From Raphanus sativus (lineage: Eukaryota; Streptophyta; Magnoliopsida; Brassicales; Brassicaceae), in the NCBI RefSeq assembly GCF_000801105.2, contig NC_079519.1, positions 14,072,668 to 14,136,667 of the forward strand: a DNA stretch of 64,000 bases, given 5' to 3'. Position numbers and translations under genes: made by a program. Positions within the stretch are counted from its first letter, which is position 1, and each line of letters opens with the position of its first letter. Of the stretch, positions 20,075 to 34,079 are shown one piece after another. The notes beneath the pieces are model-generated. The model was given only the letters and a program-made list of their open reading frames with translations. It was not told the DNA's origin and made no database searches.

Positions 20075-23000
20075 TTAATTTTCCAGTTTCTTTGTAGTAC
20101 TAGGAACAAGTATTTTTCATTTTCCATCTAGAGAACCTATGATCGATCTAGTATAAATAGGGTTCTCATCTCTCATTGTTAGATACAACACATAAACAAT
20201 AATCTCTCATAGAACACGCAACTAGTGCGAGGCTTGTAATCTTTTTGATTCATAGTGATATCGAGTTTGCTCCGGTTCGGAGAAGAACTCGCCAAACATA
20301 TCGGTTCCGTTTTTGATTCGTTTATTACAAGAAGAAGCCAGGGTCGATTCTCTACAAGTGGTATCAGAGCAATCCAGGTTTTGATTGCGGGTGTAAAAGA
20401 GATCTAGGAGTTTAAACAACATCGCAAAGAAGAAAGATAAAGGGACCTATGTGTTCTTCGAGGAGAGTGCGAATTGTTATCTCCAAGATATTGGCAGCAC
20501 AAATTTGAAAGATCAAAAATCAAAGGGCAGCGTGTCTTTGGCTTAGGGAAGTACAAGGTGTCGAAGTAATAACAATCATCTCAAGGGAGTTGAACAAGGT
20601 CGATATCAAAAGTCTTCCTTACAAGGTTGAAAGTAAGGCGACGGGTTCCATTACTCATGGCGGTAGAAAGTGTGTTCAAGGATCTACCGAAGGAGTTTAG
20701 ATCAAGGTGGAGATGATGTTATAGCTTCAGGTTATGGTTTGGTGAAAGGCATTGGTGTTTCGTGATCGTTGTTGGACGTCGGAAGAAGTCGACGAAGAAG
20801 CATATGATAGACTAAAGGATAAGGCGAAGAAAACTGCATGTTCTAGGTGAATTGGTTCTCAAAAGTTATCTAGCAAGAATATATGCAATAGGTTTTGTAT
20901 CGATAGTCTTTCTAACAAGGGAGTTAGACGGCGTGTCCTATTTGGTTTCAAATAGCGGCGCAAGACGTGCACATGTATCTTTGCTGAAGGAGAAGAAGTC
21001 AAGTGAGAACATGAGAAAGACTCCAAGGTGAAAAAAAAAAATCAAAAGAAGAGCAATTACAAGCTGAAGTTTAAACGTGTACGGCGATTACATGTTATGG
21101 AAGAAAGCTGATTTCTTGGAATTATTAAGACAAGGGACGTCTTGAATATGTGTATGGCTATTAAGATTGGGATACAAGTCAAGGTTTTCTGATTCAGAAA
21201 AAGGTGTAAAAGGGTATTAACACCGACAAGAAACTTTGTTATAACGGAGGGAAGTCCGTTGAGACATCAAAGGTTACTGATATTAATAATGATTTGCGGG
21301 GAAGTCAGGGTAATATCAAAAGGAATACTTATGAATCAGAAGGAGAAGACTTGTGTAATGCTAGCACCAAGGCTGGTGTATTTTTTATACAAGTAAATAG
21401 AGGATGGAGTTTCAGCTAGGAGCAATATCATGGGGTCTAGAAGTGATATCAAGGAGAGCTGTTACAAAGAAGTGTCAAGAACGTCACCGGAGCAGTTGGC
21501 GTGAGACAAGTTAAAAGGAAACTAGCCGAGCGGTGCTAAACGGTTAGAAAGGATCAGGTTAAACAAGAAGCTTGGACAGTGGTTTGTGTCGAAAGTCTAT
21601 CTAGCAGGTTGGCTTGATGCCGTGTTCTATTCGGGATAACGGCGGCACAAAGAGGAGTCTAAGACTATGTTGGTTAGGCACAAGGGTTTTGAATCAGGGT
21701 TTGCTTTAATATTTAAGCATGTACGGTTTTGTATAATCGCAACAGATTCAGGGAAGAGGTTGATTCTAAGATCAAGTGCACATGATAAGAATCACAAGAA
21801 TATCAAAGGGAATCAAGTTGCAAGGGTACAAAGGATTTATTTAGTCACTATAACAGATTCATTGGCTTAAGGGCAGTCATGAAGGATGTTCAGTGATTAA
21901 TAGTTTGATAAGGAAAAATCAAACAAGGTTTCTCAAAAGCTCAGAAGTATGGTGAGTGAGAAGGTTACCTGCGAGAATTATGAAGCTAGGGAAGATACTG
22001 GTTTCAGGAGGAGTAGCTGCAGGAAATCAAAAGAAACCAAGATAGAGTTTCATAAGAGTCTCAAAGATTGGAAGAGGCAAGGCATAAGAAGATGCAGGTC
22101 AAGAAAAAAAAAGGTTTACCTGGATCATCAGTGTAGCAGAGTAGCAGAGAAGTGAGTTGTTGCAGACGCTGCAGGAAGATGAAACAATAATGTTTCAAGA
22201 GAAAAAAAAAGGAACTGGTTAAGTCACGTTTCATGTGATGAAAAGGAAATCTGTTTCAAGTGAGAGAAATTAAAAAGGCTAAGGGGATTACCTGAGAATC
22301 TGAAGTCAAAGGAGTTATTGTCTTCAGGTGGAGCTCACAGGAAAAGCTGCAAAGACAAAGGGTTTCATAGGAGATGCTGTTAAAGAGCTTTCGTTACCTG
22401 CTAACACTAGAGCAGAGGGGGAGACGCAGAGCATCGTCCAAGCAGCTGTGAAAGAATTTCGAACGAGAATGTTCGAGATTAAATGAGATTCACATAAGGC
22501 TAGCACACGGATTGATGCAGAGGTTCATGATATTTGTAATCTCGAAAGGTACGAGCTACAGTCATCGGGTAATGGCGTCGAAGCTTGATGCCGCAGGATG
22601 CAAAAACTCAAGTTGAAGTTGCATCAAGTTATGTTCACTATCAAGTAGCTCTGGTGAAGCAGCTCCAGGTGGAGTAATGGCAACAAGGGCACCGCAGGGA
22701 GATGCAGAGAGGAATGTGACGAGAAACGTAATTGTTTATGGCTCCGTGGGTCTCGTCAGAGAAATCAATGGAAGGTGCAAACAGAAACTATGATCGGGAT
22801 TACCGTGTGAGTCAGAAGCTGAAGGGACATCTGCAGCAGTAGATATCAGCAAGTCGTTTGTTACTTAGGAGAAAAATAAAATTTTCAGAACACAACAACT
22901 TCATATAGATGTAGTAAGACTGCTTTGGGATTAAAAGAAGAACAGAAGAACATCTTACCGGAAACTGCAGAACTCCGGCAAGGTCTGAACTCGGTTCATA

Positions 23001-23382
23001 AATCCCATTCAAAGAAAGAATTGTGTTTTGACCACTGAAAATGTTGCGATATTCGGTGGGAAAAACGGTTCTATTAGCTATGAAGAAACATCTGAAACTA
23101 TGCATGTGTGGTCGGAGCTGTATGTTAAGGAAAACTCAGAGGAACAGACGCTGTTGTTGAAGTTTAAAAATACAGATCAATGGCTCGTCACGGATTGTCA
23201 CGGAGAAGAGACTGAGGAAGGGTCAACAGTAGATTGCCATCACAGTTCAGATCACATCAAGGAGCTTGTATGTGAAGAAGAAGACAAATGACATTTGACA
23301 TTCGTTACTCACGAAGGAATTGATACGCAGAGGAGTGAAGGTGGTTAGTTTAGGGCCTAAAGGTGGAGATTGTGGGATTTAG
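20075..23382 (+). mobile_element. Non-coding Copia-type LTR element (LTR, PBS, interior, polypurine tract)
   Basis: An LTR with a TATA box (GTATAAATAG at 20151) ends in CTACA at 20356. It is followed by AG and the Copia primer-binding site TGGTATCAGAGC (20359-20370). About 3 kb later a typical Copia polypurine tract (AAGGTGGAGAT, 23360-23370) precedes TGTGGGATTT, the start of a 3' LTR. The interior has no gag or pol motif and only short frames. Both LTRs look truncated and I could not align them, so the outer limits are approximate. It would be a non-autonomous element needing proteins from relatives. Confidence 0.55.
20359..20370 (+). other. Primer-binding site (initiator tRNA-Met type)
   Basis: TGGTATCAGAGC, two bases after the LTR end CTACA. 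Confidence 0.8.
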
Positions 23383-23793
23383 GCCCAAACTAATACTTAC
23401 TGGAAATTGTATTTAGACCCGACTCGGTAGGATGATTCACCATCCTTTCTTTTTTTTTTGTAAATTAATGACGTTTGTTCAAAAAAAAAGTAAATTAATG
23501 ACTCACCATCTTTCACGGCCATCTCTTTCGTATTTGCCACTGTGTCTAGCTCAGCTCAAAGAATTCACCGATTCGCTCAGTAGAAAAACATAAATAAATA
23601 GAAGCCTGAGTCAATGGCATGATTACTAATGCCTTACGCTATTTGGCGAGTAGACTCTTTTATATATTTACTCTGTTTGTAACATAAGCTTTAAATTTTC
23701 TTACAAAAGATACATTTTCAATCTTATTTTATATTTGATTTAAAATTCGACTTGAACATGGATCAAACATCATCTACATCAAATAATCCCAAA
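23383..23793. other. Non-coding; remnant of the Copia-like 3' LTR and flank
   Basis: No gene. T- and A-runs at 23450-23490. Confidence 0.4.
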
Positions 23794-23931
23794 TTAGGTA
23801 GTAATCCGCGCCTTGCGCGGAATGAGATGGTTAGATCAGCAATTTTTCGAAAATATTAGAAAGTATATATATATATAGTTTGGAATTTGGGTTTTGTGTG
23901 TTTATCTTACTCTCGAACTCATTTTGTTTAT

Positions 23932-23971
23932 CTCTCTATGGCTCTCTCTCTCTCTATGGCTCTCTCTCTAT

Positions 23972-24058
<87 letters not shown>

Positions 24059-24064
24059 CTCTCT
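23932..24064. repeat. (CT)n microsatellite with ATGGCTCTCT interruptions
   Basis: More than 110 bp of CT repeats. The interruption ATGGCTCTCTC recurs at 24857-24876. Confidence 0.95.
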
Positions 24065-24786
24065 CAGATTTTATCAGTATTGATGAGTGTTTTAAAAAAT
24101 AAGATTAAGATTTTAACATATTTTTATTTTAAACATACGAATCGTATTAATGGCCGCACACGGGCATTAATACGATTCTTATGTTTTATGTATAAATATT
24201 ATTAATATCTAATCAAATGTTTTATGTATTATTAAAACTAAATTTGTTCTTCAGATGTTTTATGTATTATTAATATAAATATGTATTATTCAAATACAAT
24301 TCATATGTTTTATGTATTACTAAAACTAAATTTGTTCTCCATTCAGTTTTTGTGGTTCAAAACTATAAACATTTTAGACATTACTTAATTCAATATACTT
24401 TGAGGTTTAAATTATTATCATATACTTTGAAATATGAAATAATAAGTCATGCATGTGCGGGCATCGATATGATTTATATATTGCATGTATAGCTATTATT
24501 ATTAGTGCATAAGTGGATCGTAATTATATTTCACTCTCGTTGTATCTTTGTATCTTACTCATTTAGGTTTATCCACATATAAGTCTCTCTCTCTCTCATC
24601 ATAAACATTTTAGTTTTTGAAAAGGATAAAAAGGTAATTACGATCATATCATGCGTGCGGGCATTCATATGATTCATATATTACCCGTCTAGCTATTAGT
24701 ATAAATATAAGTAGATTGTAATTCTTTCTCAATCTCTCCATATACTACATGTTATGTTATTATTATAAGTGCATAAGTGGATCGTA

Positions 24787-24789
<3 letters not shown>

Positions 24790-24840
<51 letters not shown>

Positions 24841-24871
24841 TCTCTCTCTCTCTCTCTATGGCTCTCTCTAT

Positions 24872-24922
<51 letters not shown>

Positions 24923-25389
24923 GGTATCCCCTCATCGTAAACCTTTTTTTTGAGAAATATAAAAATGTAAACATTCTTTTAATTCATCGATTATCTTTTA
25001 ACTACCACAATTTTGTTTTATATGGGAATGTTTCCTAGTTTAATATTTTATCATGAATTTTTCTTGGGTGAATTACCAACTAATCATAGTTTGCCAATTA
25101 ATGTACAGTTTTATAAAATATAATAAATAAAATAATAATAATTTGTGTTAAGTTTTAAAATAAATGAAAAATATTAGTAGCTGCCAAAAGATGAATTTTT
25201 TTAACAATTTTAAAATCGTCACAAAAGAGTAAATCATAAACATTAAACACTATACCCTAAACCCTTGGACAAAACTTAAACCCTTGGGTAAAAATCCAAA
25301 CACTAAACCCTAAATTCTTGGATATACCCTAAACCCTTGGGTAAATCCTAAACACTAAACTGTAAACTCTTGGGTATACCCTAAAACAC

Positions 25390-25456
<67 letters not shown>

Positions 25457-25914
25457 ATCCCCTTCATCGTAAACCTTTTTTTTTTTAGAAAAATAAAAAT
25501 GTAAACATTTTTTTAATTCATTGATTATCTTTTAGCTACCACAATTTTGATTTATATGGATCTAGTTTAAAATTTTATCATGAATTTTTCTTGGGTGATT
25601 TACCAACTAATCATAGTTTGCCAATTAATGTACAGTTTTTTTAAATATATAAATAAAATAATAATAATTTGTGAAGTTTTTAAAATAAATGAAAAATATT
25701 AGTAGCTGCCAAAAGATGAATTTTTTTTAACAATTTTAAAAACCGTCAGAAAAAATTAAATCATAAACACTAAACACTATACCCTAAACCTTTCGACAAA
25801 GCTTAAACCCTTGGGTAAAAATCCAAACACTAAACCCTAAATTCTTGGATATACCCTAAACCCTTGGATAAATCCTAAACACTAAACTGTAAACTTTTGG
25901 GTATTACCCTAAAC

Positions 25915-25983
<69 letters not shown>

Positions 25984-26416
25984 ATATCCCCTTAATCGTA
26001 AACCTTTTTTTTTTGAAAAAATAAAAATGTAAACATTCTTTTAATTCATCGATTATCTTTTTAACTACCACAATTTTTATTTATATGGAAATATTTCCTA
26101 GTTTAATATTATATCATGAATTTTTCTTGGGTGAATTACCAACTAATCATAGTTTGCCAATTAATGTACAATTTTTTTTAAATATAATAAATAAAATAAT
26201 AATAATTTGTGTTAAGATTTTAAATACAAGAAAAATATTATTAGCTGCAAAAAGATGATTTTTTTTAACAATTTTAAAACCGTCACAAAAAATTAAATCA
26301 TAAACACTAAACACTATGCCCTAAATCCATGGACAAAGTTTAAACCCATGGGTAAAAATCCAAACACTAAACCCTAAATTCTTGGATATACCCTAAACTC
26401 TCTCTCTCTCTCTCTA
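24790..26416. repeat. Three ~530-bp tandem units, each with a (CT)n tract and telomere-like AAACCCT block
   Basis: Each unit contains a long CT tract, then GTATCCCC.TCATCGTAAAC, a unique AT-rich block (AACTACCACAATTTT, ACCAACTAATCATAGTTTGC) and a block of CCCTAAACCCTTGG repeats. The landmark GTATCCCC occurs near 24923, 25454 and 25985, so the period is about 531 bp. Unit 3 is truncated and followed by a short CT tract. Confidence 0.9.
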
Positions 26417-28043
26417 TAATTTTTATTTGTGTTTTTAATAAAGTAATTATAGTGTTTTAGTTTATATAGTTGCAATATTATTGCTAATAAGAAAGGCAAT
26501 ACGAAAGTAAATGCAAAATTAGATTATGTTAAATAGATATCTTATAAGTTCGAAATTTAGATATTTAACATTTTTTTTACTGATTTGAGACTTGGTAAGC
26601 AAGAAAAATATTTAGTAGGTAAATATGGTAAGCAAGAAAAAAATTTATATTTTTTTAACTGATTCTGCAAAAAACTTAACATGCACAACGTCCTCGTATG
26701 TATTAAACAAAACATATGTGTTTTACAGAATCTGATCGATATTATTATCATGCAATGTTATCTAAGCCAATGAAGTAGTTAAACAAATGTGTTTTCTTGC
26801 ACTGTACGTCTATTTAGCTTCTTTCTATAACCTTACTTGACAAAAAAAGAGAAGAGAACTCTTTTATTAGTTGAAGATGTTGTTTTGGTTATTAAACTTC
26901 CGCGAAGAAGACACACATAGTTCTTTTTTTTTTGCTTCAAAGAATTCATACAACATATAACTTACATACATGAAACATCAGTGTGCACAAATAACCAAAC
27001 TATAGCATACAAAAAAATACATGACAGTCTATCAAACTTGACTATAATGTTACTAGTTCGTTCAATCCAATTTTGGCTATGCAGAGAAGCAAATGACTCC
27101 GAATATTACTTAAATAAAAACTATGGTTATACCATAGCAGCAAATGTTTGATCACAATGCAAGACTTCCTTTGAATGCAAGACTTCCTTTGAATAGCAGC
27201 AAATCACCATAGAAGCAATTGTTTCACCCACTTGCCTTGTCAAAATACACGACTTACTAACGTAATGCTTGCGAGAAACATGGAAATAAACATCAGCTCC
27301 ACGAGCAGCTCGGTTCTACAAAAACATGAAAATTGTAGATAACTATGGTCGACCTATAAAACAACAAAAAATCAGTGTAGAGACTATGAAAAACATAAAG
27401 TTTATTCTTCGTAAACGTATCAAATCTTTTCCTTCTCTCTCTCAATCTTCCATAGTTACTCGGGACTGAAGTTTGCTCGTCCCTTAGCTCGCCCTTAGCT
27501 CTTCGTGTTTGCTCGTCCCTTAGCTCTCCCTGTTTGCAAACGGAAAATTCATCCGCTTTGGCCTTCGCAACTGAAGTTCAAACTCATCCGCTTTGGCCTT
27601 CGTCCCTTAGCTCTCCCTAACTTTTGTCCTCCTCGTCTACGCTAAGGGCTGGCTCATCGATCTCGGGGTCAAGAACCCGCAACAGAAGACAGCAAGACTC
27701 GAAGGGAGATAACGATGACGTGATGTTTCAAAGTGTTTCTGCTTCGTGGTGGTGAGTTTCGTACGCTCTTTATCAACATGCTGAGATGGGGATTCAAACC
27801 ATAAGTTGGAAATGTAGTTGTTTCTACACGTTTAACGTCAACGCAGTTCGCGCATGAATGGAAAAAAAAACTGGATTAGTTTCTTGTAATGGAAGCAAAT
27901 AAGGAAACAAAGCAAAGAATTAAATGCTCCGTTTTTCTTAAACTCGCTCACAGAGTGACACGTGGATCCGAGCCTTCTCATGCATTCTCACAAAAATCGT
28001 TTAAGGAAAGCCTTAAAAATGCTTCGCCTTTAATATATAGGGG
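26417..28043. other. Helitron interior; no gene recognised
   Basis: Contains the duplicated phrase AAGACTTCCTTTGAATGCA (27162-27199) and repeated CGTCCCTTAGCTC phrases (27478-27620). These look like decayed exon or leader sequence. Confidence 0.4.
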
Positions 28044-28317
28044 ATAGGATTAGGAGGAACCACAACCACAGAGACAATGCCAATCTGCAGACACATCCGG
28101 TTGAACCAAAAAGTCCCTTCGAAATGTAAATTTTTAAAACGCCAAATATGATAACATTTGGTTTACTTATCAAGTCTTAAACGCAATGAGACAACTGATA
28201 TTAAACGTTGAGTGAAACGAACATTGCTAACCAAATCACTCAAGGTAATAGAAACTAAGATTAAAAATCATTCAAAATTCATATAGCATCAAGATTGATG
28301 GGAAACAAAAATGAAAA

Positions 28318-28370
28318 TCTCCCTATATATTAAAAGAGAAGTCACTTTAGTGATTTCTGACACGTGTCGC
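28318..28370 (+). mobile_element. Helitron 5' terminus
   Basis: TCTCCCTATATATTAAAAGA follows an A; the next bases are GAAGTCACTTTAGTGATTTC, the common Helitron start in this family. The 3' end was not found. Confidence 0.6.
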
Positions 28371-28540
28371 TCATACATAGCTTCTCAGGAAAATTGTTAT
28401 AATTTCATTGGTCGATGGTTTTCGATTTTCTTCTTTTCTTTTTTATTTTCTTCAATTCATCGATCCCACTATAATAGGAAAATACCATTGAATACTAATT
28501 GCAAGGAAAAACATAATTTAATGACCAATTAACATCACTT

Positions 28541-28850
28541 TCCAAATTATTTACATAATATTATTAATAACTATTTATGGTAACTAATTGTCGAAAGTAT
28601 GGTATATAAAATCATTTTATCAATTCAAATAAATATAATATTTTCCAAATGACTTACATAATATTATTAATAACTATTTATGGTAACTAATTGTCGAAAG
28701 TATGATATATAAAATCATTTTATCAATTCAAATAAATATAATAGTTTCCAAATGACTTACATAATATTATTAATAACTATTTATGGTAACTAATTGTCGA
28801 AAGTATGATATATAAAGTCATTTTATCAATTCAAATAAATATTTTGGTTT
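28541..28850. repeat. Three 102-bp tandem units
   Basis: TTCCAAAT..(C)TTACATAATATT recurs at about 28542, 28644 and 28746, with GGTAACTAATTGTCGAAAGT in each. High identity. Confidence 0.9.
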
Positions 28851-30241
28851 ATTATTTTATGTAGTTTATAGATATATAAGAATATATAAAGTCATTTTAT
28901 CAATTCAAAGATTTTTTTAATTGATCGATCCCCCTATAAAAGGAAAGTAACATTGAATACTAATTGAAAAAGAAAAAATAAATTAATCCCCCAATTAACA
29001 TTACTTGCACAAGAATATTAGTTAATACATGTAACAATTAGTTTTCTTATTATAAATAAATTACTTGCGCAAGAATTATGTTACCTTATTTAAAATGCGC
29101 AAGTTAATAAAGTTAATAAGGGGATAACTTACATTCACACAAATAAATGAAGCAAGTCATTATGAATAAAATACACTATATATACTAACTTGGGCATCAA
29201 GGGTATGTATTAACTATACTAATTTAAGATTTAATTAAAAAAGATTTTCCCTGCGATATTATATTCCTATAGTACCATATATATTTGAAAGATAAGTAAA
29301 CCATCACCAACTATTTGTATTTTAAAACATTTTACTTGACCAATACTCTAGGGATTTCCTTGACAAATATTGTATATTCCAAAGCAAATATTTGAGAGAC
29401 AGTTCTGGAGTATCGACAAACTTAATGCTATATATATATATATATATACAACCACAGCTAACATAAGTTTTCTCACCTCTATGCCAAGCAAAAAATAGAT
29501 TTTCGAAATTGTCTTCTATATTGCAGATTATTCATATTCGTTATATGTTTTTGTTTGATCAGTTTATAACTGATGTGTCTTTGTGTTTTTCTCTCTTTGG
29601 TCTACAGAGAATCCGTAGATGCTGGAAGGAACTTTCATGGCAAGGACAAGATTACACACAAATGATAAGATGTTCGAGAGATTAGTCTATTTTTTAGTAT
29701 ATATGTTAAGTTTTGATTTTTGCTTCTTACCTTGGTGACTTGGTCTCTTCCTTAAGCAATTGTCTATTTTCTTTTTAGTTAAATGTGTTAAAAACTTCAG
29801 GAACAAAGTTTTGTTTGTGCTCTTATTTGGTTTAAATTTATAAATTTATGCATGTTCTTTGTGATCCATAGCAAGATCAAATTTATCAAGAAACTAAGTG
29901 GATGCCCGCAATTTTGCAGGTATGAATGTTTAAATTGTTTTTATGAATTTCTTTCATTTAATCAATTAAAAAGAATTATTTAGCTACAAAACCATTAAAA
30001 TAAAGTTAATTAGGTGATCATGCAATAATGTTTTTAATTAGGTATTCGGATGTCTGCGACAATAGGAATTTACCACATTCTCCATATGCAACCGAGATGT
30101 AGCGTATATAGGAAGCATGTGCAAAGCATGGCATCTTTGAGTTATTAAGAGGAAAAATTGGACTTTTGTCCTTTTCACTATGACTAATTGTACTAATACA
30201 TATATAGATAAGAAGGAGGCGATTCATATTGGAAGCTGTAA
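28851..30241. other. AT-rich Helitron interior; no gene
   Basis: Contains a (TA)n run at 29431-29450. Short phrases such as TTGCAGATTATTCATATTCG hint at intron/exon debris only. Confidence 0.35.
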
Positions 30242-30300
30242 TCCCCCTATACATTAAAAGAGAAGTCACTTTAGTGATTTCTGCTTAGGTGGCACTCATA
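30242..30300 (+). mobile_element. Helitron 5' terminus (second copy of the family)
   Basis: TCCCCCTATACATTAAAAGA after an A, followed by the same GAAGTCACTTTAGTGATTTC as at 28318. This shows two related elements close together. Confidence 0.6.
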
Positions 30301-33300
30301 GAGAGCCTCTAGGATTAATTCTCTTAGGGGGTGCATTGAATCTGAAATTTGAAGTCATTTGATTTTTAATGAGTTTTTAGATGACTACAGGAGAATTAGA
30401 GAATTTGGTGCGATTTTTGTTAAAACACTCTAAAATCTCATCTAAAACAGTGGGATTTGTATTTTTATTTTTATAACTAAGGAAACACCCCTCAAACACT
30501 CTAGAAACACTTGCGGTTTAGTAGATTTATATTATTGTTTAGAATTATAAGCTTATATATACATATATAATTTTTTGGTTTTCTGATTGTAATTTTTTTG
30601 TTTTTTAGAGATGATTTGAGGGAAGTGTTCATATTTCAGACCTCTAAGAGTTCACCATTCCGATCCTGCAAATAATGTGCGCTTAGAATGGTATTTTCTC
30701 TACTATACATCAAAATTGAATACTCATATTATATTTTTAAAATATTTATAGTTGGATGGTATTTTCTCTACTGACATAATATCTTATTTCCTAATCTCAT
30801 ACTTTAATATTTAAATTAAAAGGGTAAGATTTGTTAACTAAATCATTAGTGTAAACTATTTTCCACCTATATAGTGAAAGCTAAATATTTTAGTAAAGTC
30901 CACCATTATACTATATAAACGAGGCATTCTGAATTGAAACGAAGCCGTTGATTTTGTTTATGCTGTAAAAATTTTGTTGCATATTTCAAAAGAATCAATT
31001 TGATAAAAGGGAATAGTTGACTGAAGAACCCAAACTATTTGGTCTTTCTTTGTATTATATTTCAACTTTTTTTTATTTATAGTTTTTTTAAAACTGAAAA
31101 TTCTTTTTTTTTCAGATTATATATCAATATGATAGAGATGGTCATTTGCTGCAAGGTCAATGATGGCAACATAGATATTATGTGCTAAATACAGGCATCA
31201 CTGATTTCTTTCAACATTGAAAACATATTGGGTTCATAAGAGGATGATCAGTGCTTTGTTTCCATTGAAAATGATAAGTGGAGAGATAAGAATGTATTGT
31301 AAGAAGGTTAATGGAAGTTGAGTTTCGTAAAACTCTTTTGTGTTTTGTTTACTATTGGTAGTGTTTGTTAAATAAACCATTTATCTTTCATTAAAAAAAT
31401 TCCAAAAATGATCGATCACTTATAAGTTAAAACATGTGCCATGGTAATGGTTTCCACGTTGATGTTTGTGGTAATATGAAAAACAAAAATTAAATGTAAG
31501 CTGAATTATCAAAAGACATAGTTATCAAGCTTCAAACCAAATCAACAACGATCTCAACACCATCGAACAAAGTAATTTTTTTTAATCAAACAACAAGGTA
31601 ATTTTGTTAGGGTTACTGCTAAGTAATGTAATATAGTTATTAAAATTTAAATTAAACCTAATAATTGAAAAAACTACACACTAATATATCTTTCTAATAC
31701 TAATGTTAAAATTAAATCGGTTATATACAAACTTCTATATTAAATATAAGTGATAAAACATAATTATTATATATTCTATAGATTTACAATATATCAAAAT
31801 CAAAACTATTTATTATTCTTTAATTTTATACTCATATTATGGTATTAGGAAAGATATACCTTGTTGGTAAAAGCTTTTAATTAGTTAATTCGTTTATTAA
31901 TAACTTACCTTATTTTGTTATCAATTAATTGCGTAGGTTGATATGATGATTACCTTATTTTGCCAAAAATTACTTGTCTTAGATGGTGCGTTAATTATTA
32001 CAAATTTATTACAGTCAATTTATAATATCTTTCTTTAAATTGCTTCATGGCTTATTAAAGGGAAAAAATATTACAAGAACCATAAGACTTTATATATCTC
32101 AAGAAATGTATATATTTACAAGAATTTTTATGACAAATATTTCAGGAACTATAAGACTTAATGATAAATGTCTTTATAAAATATGATTATTAATTCATAA
32201 TTATTCTTTAAATTTGAAATATTCTAAATTTTCAAATTATATAAAATTATAAACGAAATTTACTCTTTAGGAAGTATTTTTTTAAAAATATACATTTAAT
32301 TGACAAATTTAAAAGTATAATTTTCGTGAAAATATAAGTCTATTAAGTAAATGTTTTGTTCTTTTATGATGTCACTTATTGGTAACTATATACATGTGAT
32401 ATTGCATTAAATGTGTATGTTCTTTATTTTCCTAATTAGTTAATTCGTTTATTAATAACTTACCTTATTTTTGCTATCAATTATTTGCACAAATTTATAT
32501 GATAATGGTGATTTGAGTTAGAAAAACCAAAACAATTATCTATTTAGAAAACCACAAATATAATGGTGATTTGAGATTTAAAAAAGCCCAAAACTATTAT
32601 CTTTATTATATATATAATATATTATGGATCTTAAAAATGTAATTTACCTTGATGTTTCTAATTAGTTAATTCACGTAAAATAACTTCATTTATTTATGAT
32701 TACTTGCGCAAGTTGATTAATAAATCAATGATAGTTTAAAGGTAATTTATCTTAATATTTTTAGTTTATTAATAACCTACCTTATTTTGAACACAGATTA
32801 CTTGTGCAAGTAATCATATTTATTACATTGTTTTAATGCAATTTACCTTAATGTTTCTAATTTATTAATTCATTTTTAAAAAATTACCTTATTTTGAATA
32901 TGATTTAATTGCACGAGTTTATATCATATTTATTGTAAAACATTTAATGACAATATAACTTTAGTATCTTTATTTGAACTGTTTTATTATTTATTATGAA
33001 AATATATTTATAAACATCATTTATTATGAAAATATCCCCCATAATAACACAAGAAAAAAAGAAGGTAGAGTATATATAAATAAGGCGCCTAAGGGATGTC
33101 AATACTAACTTATTAGTCTATTTTTATTCGATATAAAAATTTAAATTTATAAATTCTTACATTTGTTTGTTTTTTCTATTAACAGATAAATAACACAGGC
33201 GAAAAACCAGTTGTAGTTGACTACAAACCATTTTTCTGTCTGTTTCAATAGCGATATGCAAATTTAATAGTAAGGTAAGTCTCAATAAAATTTAAAAATC

Positions 33301-34003
33301 TATTAAATTATTTTATATTGTACAATTGCTAACAAAATTTGACAATTTTTTGCAGGTTTCTATGGATTTTTTTTTTTAAAACAGATTTGTTCTTCTTATT
33401 TTATATTACTTATGGATTATATTTAAAATTTTTATCACATTTTCTTTGTAGGTTTCTATGGGATTACCTATGAGATTTTTATCACATTTTTTTAATACGT
33501 CACTGTCTCCTGTATATTTTTGTTACATTTGTTTTTTTAATAGTTAACTTTTATTAAAAACATACTAATGATGTTGATTTTTTTTACTTTAGTTAACTTT
33601 CATTTGTTTTATTCTTTTATACATTTTGTGACTTTTTTAGTTTTTTTCAGTTTTATATTGAATTTAGTTCACATAGTTTATGCGTACATAATTTAAGTTT
33701 TAAAACATAATTTTTTCTTCTAAAAAATTAAGCTACAAAGAGCCTAATTAAACCGATCCAAAAATAAACCGAACCGAATATAAACTGAACTGTACATAAA
33801 CCACACCGAACCAGACTAAATATGGTTTACTGAAGTTGAAAAAAAAATATTAAAATCGAACTAAACAAACCAACCGAATCGAAAAAGTAACGAATTGTCC
33901 ACCCCTACTTAATTAATCCTGGAGATTTGTACAAATCATGTCTCAGCATTAAAACTCTCACTTGTTTCACTTTCTCTCAGATTTGAACTCAATCGATATT
34001 ATA
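30301..34003. repeat. AT-rich DNA with dispersed imperfect repeats; no gene
   Basis: The phrase GTTAATTCGTTTATTAATAACTTACCTTATTTTG recurs in part at about 31880, 32440, 32665, 32765 and 32870. Each copy is followed by a variant of ATTACTTGCGCAAGTTGATA. The same TTGCGCAAG phrase occurs near 29050. No coding region recognised. Confidence 0.55.
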
Positions 34004-34079
34004 CTATATTTTTATACCCGCACAGGGTGCGGATTCAGACACATTTTTTCTTAAAATAATTCTTTCGTTGAGTTAATTC

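Larger units (their letters stand above)
23794..28044 (-). mobile_element. Helitron (minus strand) carrying large tandem repeats
   Basis: At 23794-23820 the minus strand ends with a perfect 6-bp hairpin (CCGCGC/GCGCGG) and then CTAA before a T. At 28044 the minus strand starts TCCCCTATATATTAAAGGCG after an A, the usual Brassicaceae Helitron 5' start. Orientation and the A/T target agree, giving a 4.25-kb element. No Rep/helicase is present, so it is non-autonomous. Pairing these two ends is inference; the interior is mostly simple and tandem repeats. Confidence 0.55.

Noticed and set aside
24729..25038. Open frames reading SLSLSLSL or RERERERE over the CT tracts
   Set aside because: These are translations of dinucleotide repeats on both strands, with no conserved start or context.
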